Shown piece by piece: positions 16,608 to 24,923 of a stretch of 64,000 nucleotides of DNA. This stretch comes from Paenibacillus lupini. Lineage in GTDB: Bacteria > Bacillota > Bacilli > Paenibacillales > Paenibacillaceae. Location: assembly GCF_011761355.1 (NCBI RefSeq), contig NZ_JAASRW010000002.1, positions 186,001-250,000 on the forward strand, read 5' to 3'. The notes under the pieces are model-generated. The model searched no databases. It was given only the letters and a program-made list of their open reading frames with translations, and was not told the origin of the DNA. The position numbers were made by a program, and so were the translations under genes. Position 1 is the stretch's first letter, and each line of letters begins with the position of its first letter.

Positions 16608-18896
16608 ATGGGGAATCGATTATGGTACGACAAGCCGGCGAAAGAGTGGAATGAGGCGCTTCCGGTCGGGAACGGTTATATCGGCGGAATGATTTTTGGA
16701 GATCCATTAACGGAACGGATCGCTTTGAACGAGGATAGTGTCTGGTACGGCGGACCTCGTGACCGGAATAATCCGGATGCGTTGCAGAATCTTGATCGTA
16801 TACGGGAAGCACTTAAGGCAGGACGTTTAAAAGAAGCGCAAGACCTGGCGGTAATGGCATTAACTGCAACTCCTGATACCCAACGTCACTATTTGCCCCT
16901 TGGTGATCTCCGGTTAAAATTTGATCATAGCGGTCCAATCTCGGACTACCGTAGAGAGTTAGATGTGGATCAAGGGATTGCTTCGGTATTCTACCGTGCT
17001 GGAGAACATACCTTCAAACGGGAAATCTTCTGCAGCTACCCTGATCGGATCATGGCTATCCGCTGCGAGGCGGAAACGCCGGGAAGCTTGAATCTGACTG
17101 TTCGGTTAACCCGTGGGCATAACCGGTACATGGATGAGATTGGACGGGCGAATGCGAATACCCTAGTTATGCGTGGTGAAAGCGGCGGGGCAGGCAGCCT
17201 TTCATTCCGGGCTGCTGTACAGGCGGATGCGAATGGTGGAGAGGTTCGTATTATCGGGGAATATATGGTGATCAGCGGAGCAGACGCTGTTACTTTATTA
17301 TTCTCGGCTGCTACCACCTTCCGCGAAGAGGATCCAGAGAAATGGTCCATTGCTAGGCTGCAGGATGCTGCGGAGCTCGGCTATTCACAGCTGCGTGAAC
17401 GCCATATCCAAGATTTTATTTCCTTTATGAATCGGTTCTCCATTCGTCTGGGAGATGCCGTGCAAGCGGAAGAACTGGACAATCAGCCTACTGATGTGAG
17501 ACTGGAGCGGATGAAGCAGGGCTTGGACGATAACAGCCTGTTAGCGCTATATGTGCAGTATGGACGTTACCTTTTGCTCTCAAGCAGTCGTCAAGGATCG
17601 CTTCCTGCCAATCTGCAGGGCATATGGAATGATCAGATGCTGCCGCCTTGGGACAGCAAATTTACGATTAATATTAATACTCAGATGAACTATTGGCCGG
17701 CTGAACCACTCGCGTTATCGGAATGTCATCAACCCTTGTTTGAGCTGATTGACCGCATGCGTGAGCCCGGAAGGCATACGGCGCAGGTGATGTATGGCAG
17801 CAGAGGCTTCACGGCCCACCATAATACAGATATTTGGGCGGACACGGCTCCTCAGGATATATGGCTGCCGGCAACGTACTGGCCGATGGGGGCTGCATGG
17901 TTATCTCTTCATTTGTGGGAGCATTATGAATTTGGCCGCAATAAAGACTTTTTACAGTTTGCGTTCCCGATCTTGCAGGAGGCCGCTTTGTTCTTCGAAG
18001 ATTTCCTTACCGAAACGCAGGATGGGAAGCTAGTTACCTCACCTTCCCTCTCTCCTGAGAATACGTATATTCTCCCGAATGGAGAATCCGGAGTATTATG
18101 TATCGGCCCATCAATGGACAGCCAAATTTTATACGAGTTATTCTCCGCATGTATAGAAGCAGGGCGCCTAACCGGACATGAAGAAGAAGTCAGCAAATGG
18201 TCACAGCTGCGGGACAAGCTTCCGAAGCCAGCTATTGGCAAGTATGGTCAACTTCAAGAGTGGCTTGCTGATTACGAGGAGGAGGAGCCGGGTCATCGCC
18301 ACATCTCTCACCTATTCGCTCTTCATCCGGGCAGCCAGATTACAACTAGAAGAACACCGGAATGGAGTGCTGCCGCAAGGGTAACCTTGGAACGGCGTCT
18401 CGCGAACGGAGGCGGACATACCGGTTGGAGCCGAGCTTGGATTATTAATTTCTGGGCAAGACTCGAAGATGGAGAGAAGGCATTCGAGAATTTGCAGGCG
18501 CTGCTTACGCATTCTACACTGCCTAATCTGTTTGATAACCATCCGCCATTCCAGATCGATGGCAACTTTGGTGGAGCAGCTGGCGTATCCGAGATGCTGG
18601 TTCACAGCCATGCCGGCGAGCTGCATTTATTGCCCGCTCTACCATCTGCATGGAAAGAAGGAGAGGTCAGTGGTCTTCGTGCCCGCGGCGGCTATACGGT
18701 TCGTCTGCAATGGGCAGACTCTTTGCTGGCTGAAGCGGAAATTCATGCTGCACATTCTGGTGTATGTACGCTTCGAACGAAAGCTCCTATTCAGGTGTTA
18801 CTTAATGGACAGGTCATCTTAGCAGAGGAAGGTCCAGAAGGAATAACGAAATGGGAAGCGGAGAAGGGCTGTACGTACCGAATCGTTCCGGTGTAG
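16608..18896 (+). CDS. Glycoside hydrolase family 95, alpha-L-fucosidase or alpha-L-galactosidase
   Basis: The 762-residue enzyme shows the full GH95 layout: N-terminal beta-sandwich (LWYDKPAKEWNEALPVGNG), linker, (alpha/alpha)6 barrel and C-terminal beta domain. Active-site signatures are NTQMNYWPAE, HHNTDIW, SPSLSPENTY (E484) and QIDGNFGG (D651). It is an inverting enzyme that releases terminal alpha-L-fucose or alpha-L-galactose, for instance from xyloglucan or rhamnogalacturonan side chains. No signal peptide is present, so it acts inside the cell on imported oligosaccharides. The start ATG 16608 follows GGGGGAG (16593-16599); the longer frame from 16566 overlaps the lactonase without a site. 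The downstream genes favour L-galactose as product. Confidence 0.92.
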   Translation: MGNRLWYDKPAKEWNEALPVGNGYIGGMIFGDPLTERIALNEDSVWYGGPRDRNNPDALQNLDRIREALKAGRLKEAQDLAVMALTATPDTQRHYLPLGDLRLKFDHSGPISDYRRELDVDQGIASVFYRAGEHTFKREIFCSYPDRIMAIRCEAETPGSLNLTVRLTRGHNRYMDEIGRANANTLVMRGESGGAGSLSFRAAVQADANGGEVRIIGEYMVISGADAVTLLFSAATTFREEDPEKWSIARLQDAAELGYSQLRERHIQDFISFMNRFSIRLGDAVQAEELDNQPTDVRLERMKQGLDDNSLLALYVQYGRYLLLSSSRQGSLPANLQGIWNDQMLPPWDSKFTININTQMNYWPAEPLALSECHQPLFELIDRMREPGRHTAQVMYGSRGFTAHHNTDIWADTAPQDIWLPATYWPMGAAWLSLHLWEHYEFGRNKDFLQFAFPILQEAALFFEDFLTETQDGKLVTSPSLSPENTYILPNGESGVLCIGPSMDSQILYELFSACIEAGRLTGHEEEVSKWSQLRDKLPKPAIGKYGQLQEWLADYEEEEPGHRHISHLFALHPGSQITTRRTPEWSAAARVTLERRLANGGGHTGWSRAWIINFWARLEDGEKAFENLQALLTHSTLPNLFDNHPPFQIDGNFGGAAGVSEMLVHSHAGELHLLPALPSAWKEGEVSGLRARGGYTVRLQWADSLLAEAEIHAAHSGVCTLRTKAPIQVLLNGQVILAEEGPEGITKWEAEKGCTYRIVPV

Positions 18897-18917
18897 GTGA
18901 CGGTCGTAACATAAAAA

Positions 18918-18965
18918 TGGGCTATCTTTACGTCATTTGCATGACGTATAAGATAGCCTTTTCTA
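18918..18965. terminator. Bidirectional terminator between GH95 and mannosylglucose phosphorylase
   Basis: A long stem (GGCTATCTTTACGTCA with TGACGTATAAGATAGCC, 18920-18958) is flanked by A residues on the left and TTTTCT on the right. It can serve both of the convergent genes. Confidence 0.85.
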
Positions 18966-20144
18966 TTAGTTCTTTAACTGTAGATTACGGTCAATAAGTG
19001 CTATTCTCTGCTCGACACAAGCATACGAGCGAAGCGGGTCTTCTGGTGTATTCATAGCATAATCCAGCAACTGATCAACTGTTGTTGTTGCCACATGGCA
19101 GCGAGTATCCGAGGAAGCGTAATAGATAAACACATCACCGTTATCCTGCGCAATGACACCGTTGCAGAATACAACGTTCGAAACGTCGCCTACACGCTCA
19201 ATGCCTTCAGGTGCGATGAAATGGCCGCCTGGACGATGACTGACAATGTTAGGACGATCCAGCTCAGACAGGAATACATACAAGACATAACGTAAGCCAG
19301 CAGCGGTGTTGCGGACACCGTGGGCAATATGCAGCCAGCCTTTGTCAGTCTTAATTGGTGCAGGTCCTTGTCCATTCTTGACTTCCTTAATAGTGTGGTA
19401 ATGACGCTGATCAACAATCATCTCATTCTCGATAACAGCGTTCTCGATCGAATGGGACAGCCCCCAGCCAATCCCGCCTCCTGAACCGGCATCAATAAAT
19501 CCGTCCTGCGGTCTTGTATAGAAGGCATATTGACCATCAATAAATTCGGGATGGAGAACAACATTACGCTGCTGATTGGAGCTGGTTTTTAAGTCTGCAA
19601 GACGCTCCCATGATTTTAAATCTTTGGTACGGACAATGCCGCATTGGGCTATTGCACTTGAGAGATCGCCGGGAGGAGCTTGCGGATCCTTACGCTCCGT
19701 ACAGAACAGGCCATAAATCCAGCCGTCCTCATGCTTGACCAGACGCATATCGTATACGTTCGTATCAGGAACTTCCGTTTCCGGCAGCACAACAGGATGG
19801 TCCCAGAAGCGGAAGCCGTCTACGCCAGTAGAGCTTTCGGCAACGGCAAAGAACGATTTTCGATCATTGCCTTCCACACGGGCTACCAAATAAAATTTAC
19901 CGTTTAACGCGATAGCACCAGGGTTGAATACACAGTTAACGCCAATGCGCTCCATGAAATAAGGATTGGTCTCCGGATTAAAATCATATGTCCAGATGAG
20001 AGGAGCATGTTCCGCTGTTAGTACGGGATTCTCGTAACGGTCGAAGATACCGTTGCCAAGAGCAGCTTTCTTATTCGGAAGGGAGATTAGTGCTTCATAC
20101 TGGGAAGTAAGGTTTTCTTTGCGAATCGTAAACAGGTTGTTCAT
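18966..20144 (-). CDS. 4-O-beta-D-mannosyl-D-glucose phosphorylase, glycoside hydrolase family 130
   Basis: The 392-residue protein is a five-bladed beta-propeller of GH130 subfamily 1. Family features include an extended N-terminal helix region, [25 protein letters not shown] with the proton-donor aspartate, ERKDP, and [23 protein letters not shown]. It phosphorolyses mannosyl-beta-1,4-glucose to mannose-1-phosphate and glucose. The gene directly downstream of the cellobiose 2-epimerase (33 bp gap) produces its substrate partner, matching the pathway known from Bacteroides and Ruminococcus for mannobiose use. Other GH130 members act on longer mannosides, but the epimerase partner favours this specificity. 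Confidence 0.9.
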   Translation of the reverse strand: MNNLFTIRKENLTSQYEALISLPNKKAALGNGIFDRYENPVLTAEHAPLIWTYDFNPETNPYFMERIGVNCVFNPGAIALNGKFYLVARVEGNDRKSFFAVAESSTGVDGFRFWDHPVVLPETEVPDTNVYDMRLVKHEDGWIYGLFCTERKDPQAPPGDLSSAIAQCGIVRTKDLKSWERLADLKTSSNQQRNVVLHPEFIDGQYAFYTRPQDGFIDAGSGGGIGWGLSHSIENAVIENEMIVDQRHYHTIKEVKNGQGPAPIKTDKGWLHIAHGVRNTAAGLRYVLYVFLSELDRPNIVSHRPGGHFIAPEGIERVGDVSNVVFCNGVIAQDNGDVFIYYASSDTRCHVATTTVDQLLDYAMNTPEDPLRSYACVEQRIALIDRNLQLKN

Positions 20145-20177
20145 GATAGGATTCCTCCAGATTATATAATAGTTGGA

Positions 20178-21383
20178 TTAATGGGCAAGGCGTTCAATCA
20201 TCTCAAAGCAAGCTCTTCCGTTGTGATAAGGACATTTCCAAGCGCCAACCTTCTGGTGACCATCGGTTGGAGTACCGTCCTTTGTGACGCTCCAGTACCA
20301 TTCGCCATTCACTCGGTCGATCAGGAAGTTCTGGATGAATGTCCAAGAAGCTTTCGCTGCCTCGGCATATCGTTCATCTCCTGTTAATTGGTAGGCATTG
20401 TAGAAACCAACAACGGCTTCTGCCTGCGGCCACCAATCTCTATTCGAATCGATTAACCCAGAGCTGTCAGCTTCATTAGGGACACCGCCGTCTTCATCGA
20501 TTCCTTCACGAAGTGTTGCTTCGGCCATCTGTACGGCAACCGCTTTAACCTTCTCAAGTAAAGCTTCATCACCAAGTACTTCTGCCGCTTCGTGCAGCAG
20601 CCAGCTGCCTTCAATATCGTGGCCATAGGATATATGCCCGGATTTGCTATCCCATTTTTCGTTGAAAAAGAGCTTGAAATGGCCTGTGCTTTGATCTACG
20701 ATGTGGTCCATTGTGACCACAATAAGCTCGCTGAGCGAATGACGAAGCGCTTCGTCCGGCCATACTCGGTATAAATTCGTATACCCTTCGAGCACGTGGA
20801 GATGAGTATTCATCGATTTCTTCTCATTTAAGTCTTTGTTGCTGAGGCTGAGCTCGCTGGTCTCGCTCCAATCCTCGGCAAGTGCTTCAATATAGCCAAG
20901 ATGTACGGAATCCCGTCCATACTTTTCGATAAGTTGATACAAGCTAACTGCTTCTTCCAGCGCTTCTGTGTTCCCAGTTGCCCGGTTATACTCAGACCAG
21001 GCGTAGATCGCGAAGGCTTGACCATAGATCTGCTTCTTGGAAGATACCGGATTGCCTTCTCTATCCAGCATCCAATAAAGCCCGCCATGAGACCTATCGA
21101 TAAAATGTTCTTTAATATACTGATAAGCCCGATTAGCAGCAGCTAAATATTCTTTTTTTCCGAACAGTCGATAAGCCGAAGAGAAGGTCCACAGGATTCT
21201 TGTATTTAAGACAAGGCTCTTATCAGCCTCAGCTGTAAAGGTCATATCTTGCATGATTTCTCCAACAAATCCTCCGAATTGCTCATCACGCGTATGCTTC
21301 AGCCAGAAAGAGAGGATATTCTCGTCGAGTTCCTTCTGAATCTCGGCCGCCCATTGCTGTTTCTTCTGTGTTGATAAGGTCAT
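20178..21383 (-). CDS. Cellobiose 2-epimerase (mannobiose/mannosylglucose interconversion)
   Basis: The 401-residue protein belongs to the N-acylglucosamine/cellobiose 2-epimerase family with an (alpha/alpha)6 barrel. Visible markers include SFWLKHTRDEQFGGF, GLYWMLDREGNP, NTHLHVLEGYTNLYRVWPD, SYGHDIEGSWLLHEAAEVLG, NRDWWPQAEAVVGFYNAY and WKCPYHNGRACFEM, which carry the catalytic histidines. In the mannan route it epimerises the reducing mannose of mannobiose to give the phosphorylase substrate. ATG 21383 follows TTAGGGGGAATC and replaces the longer start at 21413, because the GGGGGA site lies inside the longer frame. It is the first gene of the operon. Confidence 0.9.
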   Translation of the reverse strand: MTLSTQKKQQWAAEIQKELDENILSFWLKHTRDEQFGGFVGEIMQDMTFTAEADKSLVLNTRILWTFSSAYRLFGKKEYLAAANRAYQYIKEHFIDRSHGGLYWMLDREGNPVSSKKQIYGQAFAIYAWSEYNRATGNTEALEEAVSLYQLIEKYGRDSVHLGYIEALAEDWSETSELSLSNKDLNEKKSMNTHLHVLEGYTNLYRVWPDEALRHSLSELIVVTMDHIVDQSTGHFKLFFNEKWDSKSGHISYGHDIEGSWLLHEAAEVLGDEALLEKVKAVAVQMAEATLREGIDEDGGVPNEADSSGLIDSNRDWWPQAEAVVGFYNAYQLTGDERYAEAAKASWTFIQNFLIDRVNGEWYWSVTKDGTPTDGHQKVGAWKCPYHNGRACFEMIERLAH

Positions 21384-21402
21384 GCTTTTGATTCCCCCTA
21401 AA

Positions 21403-21419
21403 TTTGTTAGCATAACAAA
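21403..21419. promoter_or_regulatory. Perfect palindromic operator in the epimerase leader
   Basis: TTTGTTAGCATAACAAA has two perfect 7-bp arms and a 3-nt centre, and ends about 20 bp before the epimerase ATG. A half-conserved second copy (TTTGTTATTATGATTAA) starts at 21426. A related inverted repeat (CTTTGCTA...TAACAAAG, 21553-21575) lies near the LacI promoter. This is a likely binding site of the divergent LacI regulator. Confidence 0.6.
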
Positions 21420-21552
21420 AATATATTTGTTATTATGATTAAACCGTATTAAATAAGGTTTGGCAATAGGTTTTTAGAAAATTTAACGAGTGGATCGATA
21501 GACTGAGGTCGATTCGTTATTATTTGTTGTTATAATCGTGCTAACGAACTAA

Positions 21553-21606
21553 CTTTGCTAACAGTAATAACAAAGTCCTTTGAATACTAACAACTTATCG
21601 TATAAT
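21553..21606 (+). promoter_or_regulatory. Promoter region of the second LacI gene
   Basis: TATAAT at 21601-21606 lies 36 bp before the start codon and can act as -10, with a weak TTGAAT/TTTGAA -35 near 21580. The 23-bp inverted repeat CTTTGCTA / TAACAAAG (21553-21575) sits just upstream, so autoregulation is plausible. Confidence 0.45.
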
Positions 21607-21641
21607 GGAAAGAACGGATCAAGCGACGGGGGAAAGTGAAA

Positions 21642-22700
21642 GTGACGAAAAAAGTTACGATGCAGCAAATAGCGGATCATATAGGGGTATCTAAATATGT
21701 GGTTTCCAAGGCGCTCTCTGGTAAAGGAGGCGTCAGCGAAGCGACGAAGGAGCGGGTTATTGAGGTTGCTTCCCAGCTTGGCTATTTTGCTCAGAACAGT
21801 GGGTATGTAAAGCCTGGCAAGCCCGGGCAAGAGGATAACAAGTTTCCAGAAGCAGCGATAAAGCAGTCCGTACTTGTGCTTATGCCGAATATCCGGTTCC
21901 AGACAAGAGAGTCGGTATATTGGGGCCGTATTCTGGACGGGATAGCAAGCCGGCTGGAGGAAAAGGGCATCGGTGTCGTGATCGTCATGGAGCAGAAAGT
22001 CGAAGGTTTTATGCAACTGCTGAAGCCGGAAGGTATTCTGGGCATGATTGGGGTTGGCGAGATTGCTTCATCCATGTTGTTAGAAGTTCATCGCCTTGGC
22101 GTACCGATGGTGCTGGTTGATCATGAGGATGCACTAATCCCGACCGATACGGTATATGTGAACAATTATGATTGTATGTACCGGATGACAAAGCATCTCA
22201 TTGGACTTGGTCATCGAAGGATCAGTTTTATCGGCAATGAAAGATACTCCCGCAGCTTCTTCGACCGCTGGAACGGGTTCCGCCAAGCGATGGAGGAATT
22301 TAATCTTTGGGACAAGCAGGATCATCTGACCGAGCTTGAGATCATGGAGCATTATGACGAGCCTATCCAAGCATGGCTGCATCGCCGCAAGAAACAGCAG
22401 CAACTGCCAACTGCCTTGGTCTGTGCTAATGACTCCATTGCAATTGACTCATATAGAGCGATGCGTGAGCTGGGAATTGAGACGAATAGTCATATCTCTG
22501 TGACTGGCTTTGATAATATTGATGATTCTGCGAGGCATTCCCCTACCATAACAACCGTAAATGTACCAAAGGAATGGCTTGGGTCACGTGCTGTCGATAA
22601 GCTGCTTGAACGAATAGAACGGCCGAAAGATCCGCTTGAGAAGCTTATGATCCTAGGCGAGCTGGTCTATCGGCAGTCAATAAGTGCGGTGAAACAATAG
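21642..22700 (+). CDS. LacI-family transcriptional regulator of the epimerase/phosphorylase operon
   Basis: The 352-residue protein has an N-terminal helix-turn-helix (VTMQQIADHIGVSKYVVSKALSG) and a sugar-binding effector domain ending in VTGFDNIDDSARHSPTITTVNVPKEWLGSRAV. It is transcribed away from the mannobiose operon and is the obvious repressor of it, with operators at 21403-21419 and possibly 21553-21575. Two GTG codons compete. The one at 21642 has an 8-nt spacer to GGGGGA, while the one at 21636 has only 2 nt, so 21642 is preferred. A manno-oligosaccharide inducer is inferred from context only. Confidence 0.9.
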   Translation: MTKKVTMQQIADHIGVSKYVVSKALSGKGGVSEATKERVIEVASQLGYFAQNSGYVKPGKPGQEDNKFPEAAIKQSVLVLMPNIRFQTRESVYWGRILDGIASRLEEKGIGVVIVMEQKVEGFMQLLKPEGILGMIGVGEIASSMLLEVHRLGVPMVLVDHEDALIPTDTVYVNNYDCMYRMTKHLIGLGHRRISFIGNERYSRSFFDRWNGFRQAMEEFNLWDKQDHLTELEIMEHYDEPIQAWLHRRKKQQQLPTALVCANDSIAIDSYRAMRELGIETNSHISVTGFDNIDDSARHSPTITTVNVPKEWLGSRAVDKLLERIERPKDPLEKLMILGELVYRQSISAVKQ

Positions 22701-23036
22701 TTAAGATTGATGGGGGTTGTCCCAATAGCCATTTATGGCATCGGGACAGCCCCTTGTGCGTGTAGAGAAACTTTTTCTTTGCATCGAAGCAGCTAACGAA
22801 TCTACATCACGTTATTTGCTCGAAATGGATGGTTTTGAATTTCTAACGAATCCTCATAATGCTATTCTCTGCATTAGCTCATCTTTTTACCACTAACTAG
22901 CCAAATATACCGTTACCAGGATTCGTTAGATCTGTGAAGCCGCTGTTTTTCGCCAAATAAGCATCTGACGATTCGTTAGTGTGGGGTGGCCACGACACTA
23001 GGATGGATAGTCCCTGAGTCGCTATTTTTACTAATC
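22701..23036. repeat. Gene-free stretch with four GATTCGTTAG cores in two inverted, 50-bp-spaced pairs
   Basis: CTAACGAATC occurs at 22793-22802 and 22843-22852. Its reverse complement GATTCGTTAG occurs at 22920-22929 and 22970-22979. Spacing within each pair is exactly 50 bp. The 40-bp spacers of the two pairs are themselves related when one is reversed: both carry TTATTTG followed by a GAAA-containing tract and GG at matching offsets. The stretch is therefore a large imperfect inverted repeat. No open frame with a ribosome binding site lies here. The segment 22710-22755 also holds a possible weak hairpin (GGGGTTGTCCC / GGGACAGCCCC) that could terminate the LacI transcript. Confidence 0.75.
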
Positions 23037-23039
23037 GGC

Positions 23040-23070
23040 TTGACTTGGAGTTCACTCCAGCATATATACT
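23040..23070 (+). promoter_or_regulatory. MerR-type promoter/operator of the alcohol dehydrogenase gene
   Basis: TTGACT (23040-23045) and TATACT (23065-23070) are separated by 19 bp, the overlong spacer characteristic of MerR-activated promoters. The spacer holds the perfect inverted repeat TGGAGT-TC-ACTCCA (23046-23059). The same arrangement occurs in front of the merR-like gene at 24200-24230. Confidence 0.88.
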
Positions 23071-23126
23071 TCATCTGTAACACTTTTCGATGCAGTTATT
23101 CTTAAAAATAGAGGAGTAGTGAAACC

Positions 23127-24167
23127 ATGTGTCAATCTCATGTTTTAAGTGTCTCACATGCAAAAGCACCATTTGAAAAAACAACCATCGAGCGCAGAGC
23201 CTTGCGTCCGGATGATATTCTTATCGATATCAAGTTCAGCGGTATTTGCCACTCTGACATTCATACCGCTTTTGGTGAATGGGGCGAGTCGATTTTCCCG
23301 CTGGTACCTGGTCATGAAATTGCTGGTATTGTAGAAGCCGTTGGTTCTGCAGTTAAAAACTTTGCTGTTGGCGATCGTGTTGGTGTAGGCTGCTTTGTGG
23401 ATTCCTGTGGGGAATGTGAATACTGTCTCCAAGGCGAAGAGCAATTTTGCACAAAAGGTGTGGTGAGTACCTATAATTCACTAGACTATGATGGCCAGCC
23501 AACTCATGGCGGCTACAGCCAAAAGATCGTTGTGACGGAGCGATTTGTTGTCCGTATCCCAGATGCTCTGGAGCTTGATGTGGCAAGCCCACTGTTATGC
23601 GCAGGCATTACAACATACTCACCTCTTAAGCATTGGAATGCTGGTCCAGGCAAAAAAGTAGCTATCGTAGGCATGGGTGGACTAGGTCATCTGGCTGTTC
23701 AATACGCACATGCTTTGGGCGCAGAAGTAACTGTACTCAGTCAGTCGATGAGCAAGAAAGAAGAAGCACTGGTCTTTGGTGCAGATCATTACTATGCAAC
23801 AAGTGACCCTACTACTTTTAAAGAGCTGGCGAACAGCTTTGATCTCATTCTGAATACCGTATCCGCTAATTTGAACGTGGATGCTTATCTCTCGTTGCTT
23901 CGCGTGGATGGCACGCTTGTTAATGTAGGCGCACCTAGCGAAGCAGATACCTATCATGCATTCTCCTTGATTATGCAGCGCCGCAATCTTGCGGGTTCGC
24001 TTGTTGGCGGGATCCGTCAGACGCAGGAGATGCTCGACTTCTCTGCTGAGCATGGCATCAAGCCGCAAATTGAGCGGATTAGCGCGGATCAAGTAGATGA
24101 AGCGTATCAGCGTGTGCTGAAGAGCGATGTCCGCTATCGGTTTGTTATTGATATTTCTACGCTATAA
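23127..24167 (+). CDS. Zinc-dependent alcohol dehydrogenase, cinnamyl-alcohol/aldehyde reductase type
   Basis: This 346-residue MDR enzyme has the catalytic zinc motif ([11 protein letters not shown]), the structural zinc cysteines ([15 protein letters not shown]), and the family-typical [17 protein letters not shown]. The Rossmann motif is [11 protein letters not shown]. Relatives (YahK/AdhA type) reduce a broad range of aldehydes with NADPH. It is controlled by a MerR-type promoter and followed by the merR-like gene. A role in removing toxic aldehydes, such as formaldehyde or methylglyoxal-like compounds, is suggested by comparison with the AdhA/AdhR pair of Bacillus. GAGGAG precedes ATG 23127 at a rather long 10 nt. 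Confidence 0.9.
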   Translation: MCQSHVLSVSHAKAPFEKTTIERRALRPDDILIDIKFSGICHSDIHTAFGEWGESIFPLVPGHEIAGIVEAVGSAVKNFAVGDRVGVGCFVDSCGECEYCLQGEEQFCTKGVVSTYNSLDYDGQPTHGGYSQKIVVTERFVVRIPDALELDVASPLLCAGITTYSPLKHWNAGPGKKVAIVGMGGLGHLAVQYAHALGAEVTVLSQSMSKKEEALVFGADHYYATSDPTTFKELANSFDLILNTVSANLNVDAYLSLLRVDGTLVNVGAPSEADTYHAFSLIMQRRNLAGSLVGGIRQTQEMLDFSAEHGIKPQIERISADQVDEAYQRVLKSDVRYRFVIDISTL

Positions 24168-24199
24168 GCTGGGAAACAGAGGGGATTGACGGTCAAGTC

Positions 24200-24230
24200 T
24201 TGACTTGGAGTCCACTCCAGGCGGTAAACT
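24200..24230 (+). promoter_or_regulatory. MerR-type autoregulatory promoter
   Basis: TTGACT (24200-24205) and TAAACT (24225-24230) are spaced by 19 bp around the perfect repeat TGGAGT-CC-ACTCCA (24206-24219). It differs from the alcohol dehydrogenase operator only in the two central bases. The regulator should therefore bind both sites. Confidence 0.88.
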
Positions 24231-24266
24231 ATAAGAAATAGATTATTTCTTGGGGGGACAATCCGT

Positions 24267-24647
24267 ATGAGAATGGCCGAGGTAAGTGCTAAGTATGAGC
24301 TGTCACAAGATACGCTCCGTTATTATGAGCGGATCGGACTCATTCCTCCTGTTAACCGCAATAACAATGGCATTAGAGAATATAACGAAGATAATTTAAG
24401 ATGGGTTGAATTCATTAAATGTATGCGGAGTGCAGGTCTTCCCATCGAGGCATTAATTGAATATGTAAACATGTTTCAACAAGGGGATAGCACCTTAAGT
24501 GCAAGAAAAGAGCTGCTGATCGAGCAGCGGGAGCAGCTTCGTCTCCGGATAGAAGAGATGGTCCAAACGATGGGGCGGCTTGACTCCAAGATCCAGAATT
24601 ATGATCAATCGTTACATGAAACAGAGAAAACATTATCCAGACCTTAA
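24267..24647 (+). CDS. MerR-family transcriptional regulator
   Basis: The 126-residue protein begins with a winged-helix MerR DNA-binding domain (MAEVSAKYELSQDTLRYYERIGLIPPV, then IREYNEDNLRWVEFIKCMRSAG). A long dimerisation coiled coil covers ~75-120 (EQREQLRLRIEEMVQTMGRLDSKI). No cysteine suited to thiol sensing lies in the effector part; the single cysteine is in IKCMRSAG of the DNA-binding domain, as in aldehyde-responsive AdhR/NmlR-type regulators. GGGGGGA precedes ATG 24267 by 8 nt. It should regulate both itself and the upstream alcohol dehydrogenase. Confidence 0.9.
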   Translation: MRMAEVSAKYELSQDTLRYYERIGLIPPVNRNNNGIREYNEDNLRWVEFIKCMRSAGLPIEALIEYVNMFQQGDSTLSARKELLIEQREQLRLRIEEMVQTMGRLDSKIQNYDQSLHETEKTLSRP

Positions 24648-24663
24648 CGAAAGAGGTCGGTTG

Positions 24664-24690
24664 AAAGCAGCCATTGGCTGCTTTTTCTTT
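24664..24690 (+). terminator. Terminator of the merR-like gene
   Basis: AAAGCAGCC pairs with GGCTGCTTT across an ATT loop (24664-24684) and runs into a T-rich tail. It lies 17 nt after the stop codon. Confidence 0.88.
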
Positions 24691-24855
24691 TTGTTCTTTC
24701 TTTATTTTTTCTGCACAAAAGCCCAAAAATAGACAAAAATAGCGACTTCATACTGGTATTTTTGGGAGTTAAGTAGGATGTGAAGGAGAAGTGCAGGAAG
24801 TAAAATCGAGAGCGTGGAGCCCTTATCAGATGAAGTGCTCCACCTTTTTGAAGGA

Positions 24856-24889
24856 TTAAGAAACCGGTTTCATGAAACCGTTTTCTTAA
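24856..24889. promoter_or_regulatory. 34-bp near-perfect palindrome upstream of the GH30 gene
   Basis: The sequence is symmetrical about 24872/24873 over 17 bp per side with one mismatch; its core CGGTTTCATGAAACCG is perfect. It ends 34 bp before the GH30 start codon. It lacks a following T run, so an operator is more likely than a terminator. No regulator gene lies next to it; the merR-like protein has a different operator. Confidence 0.7.
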
Positions 24890-24923
24890 ACGTACGAATT
24901 CATCCATTTAAGGGGGAAGACGA

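Noticed and set aside
22793..22979. CRISPR array
   Set aside because: Cores are only 10 bp, occur in both orientations, the spacers are related to each other, and no cas gene is in the window.
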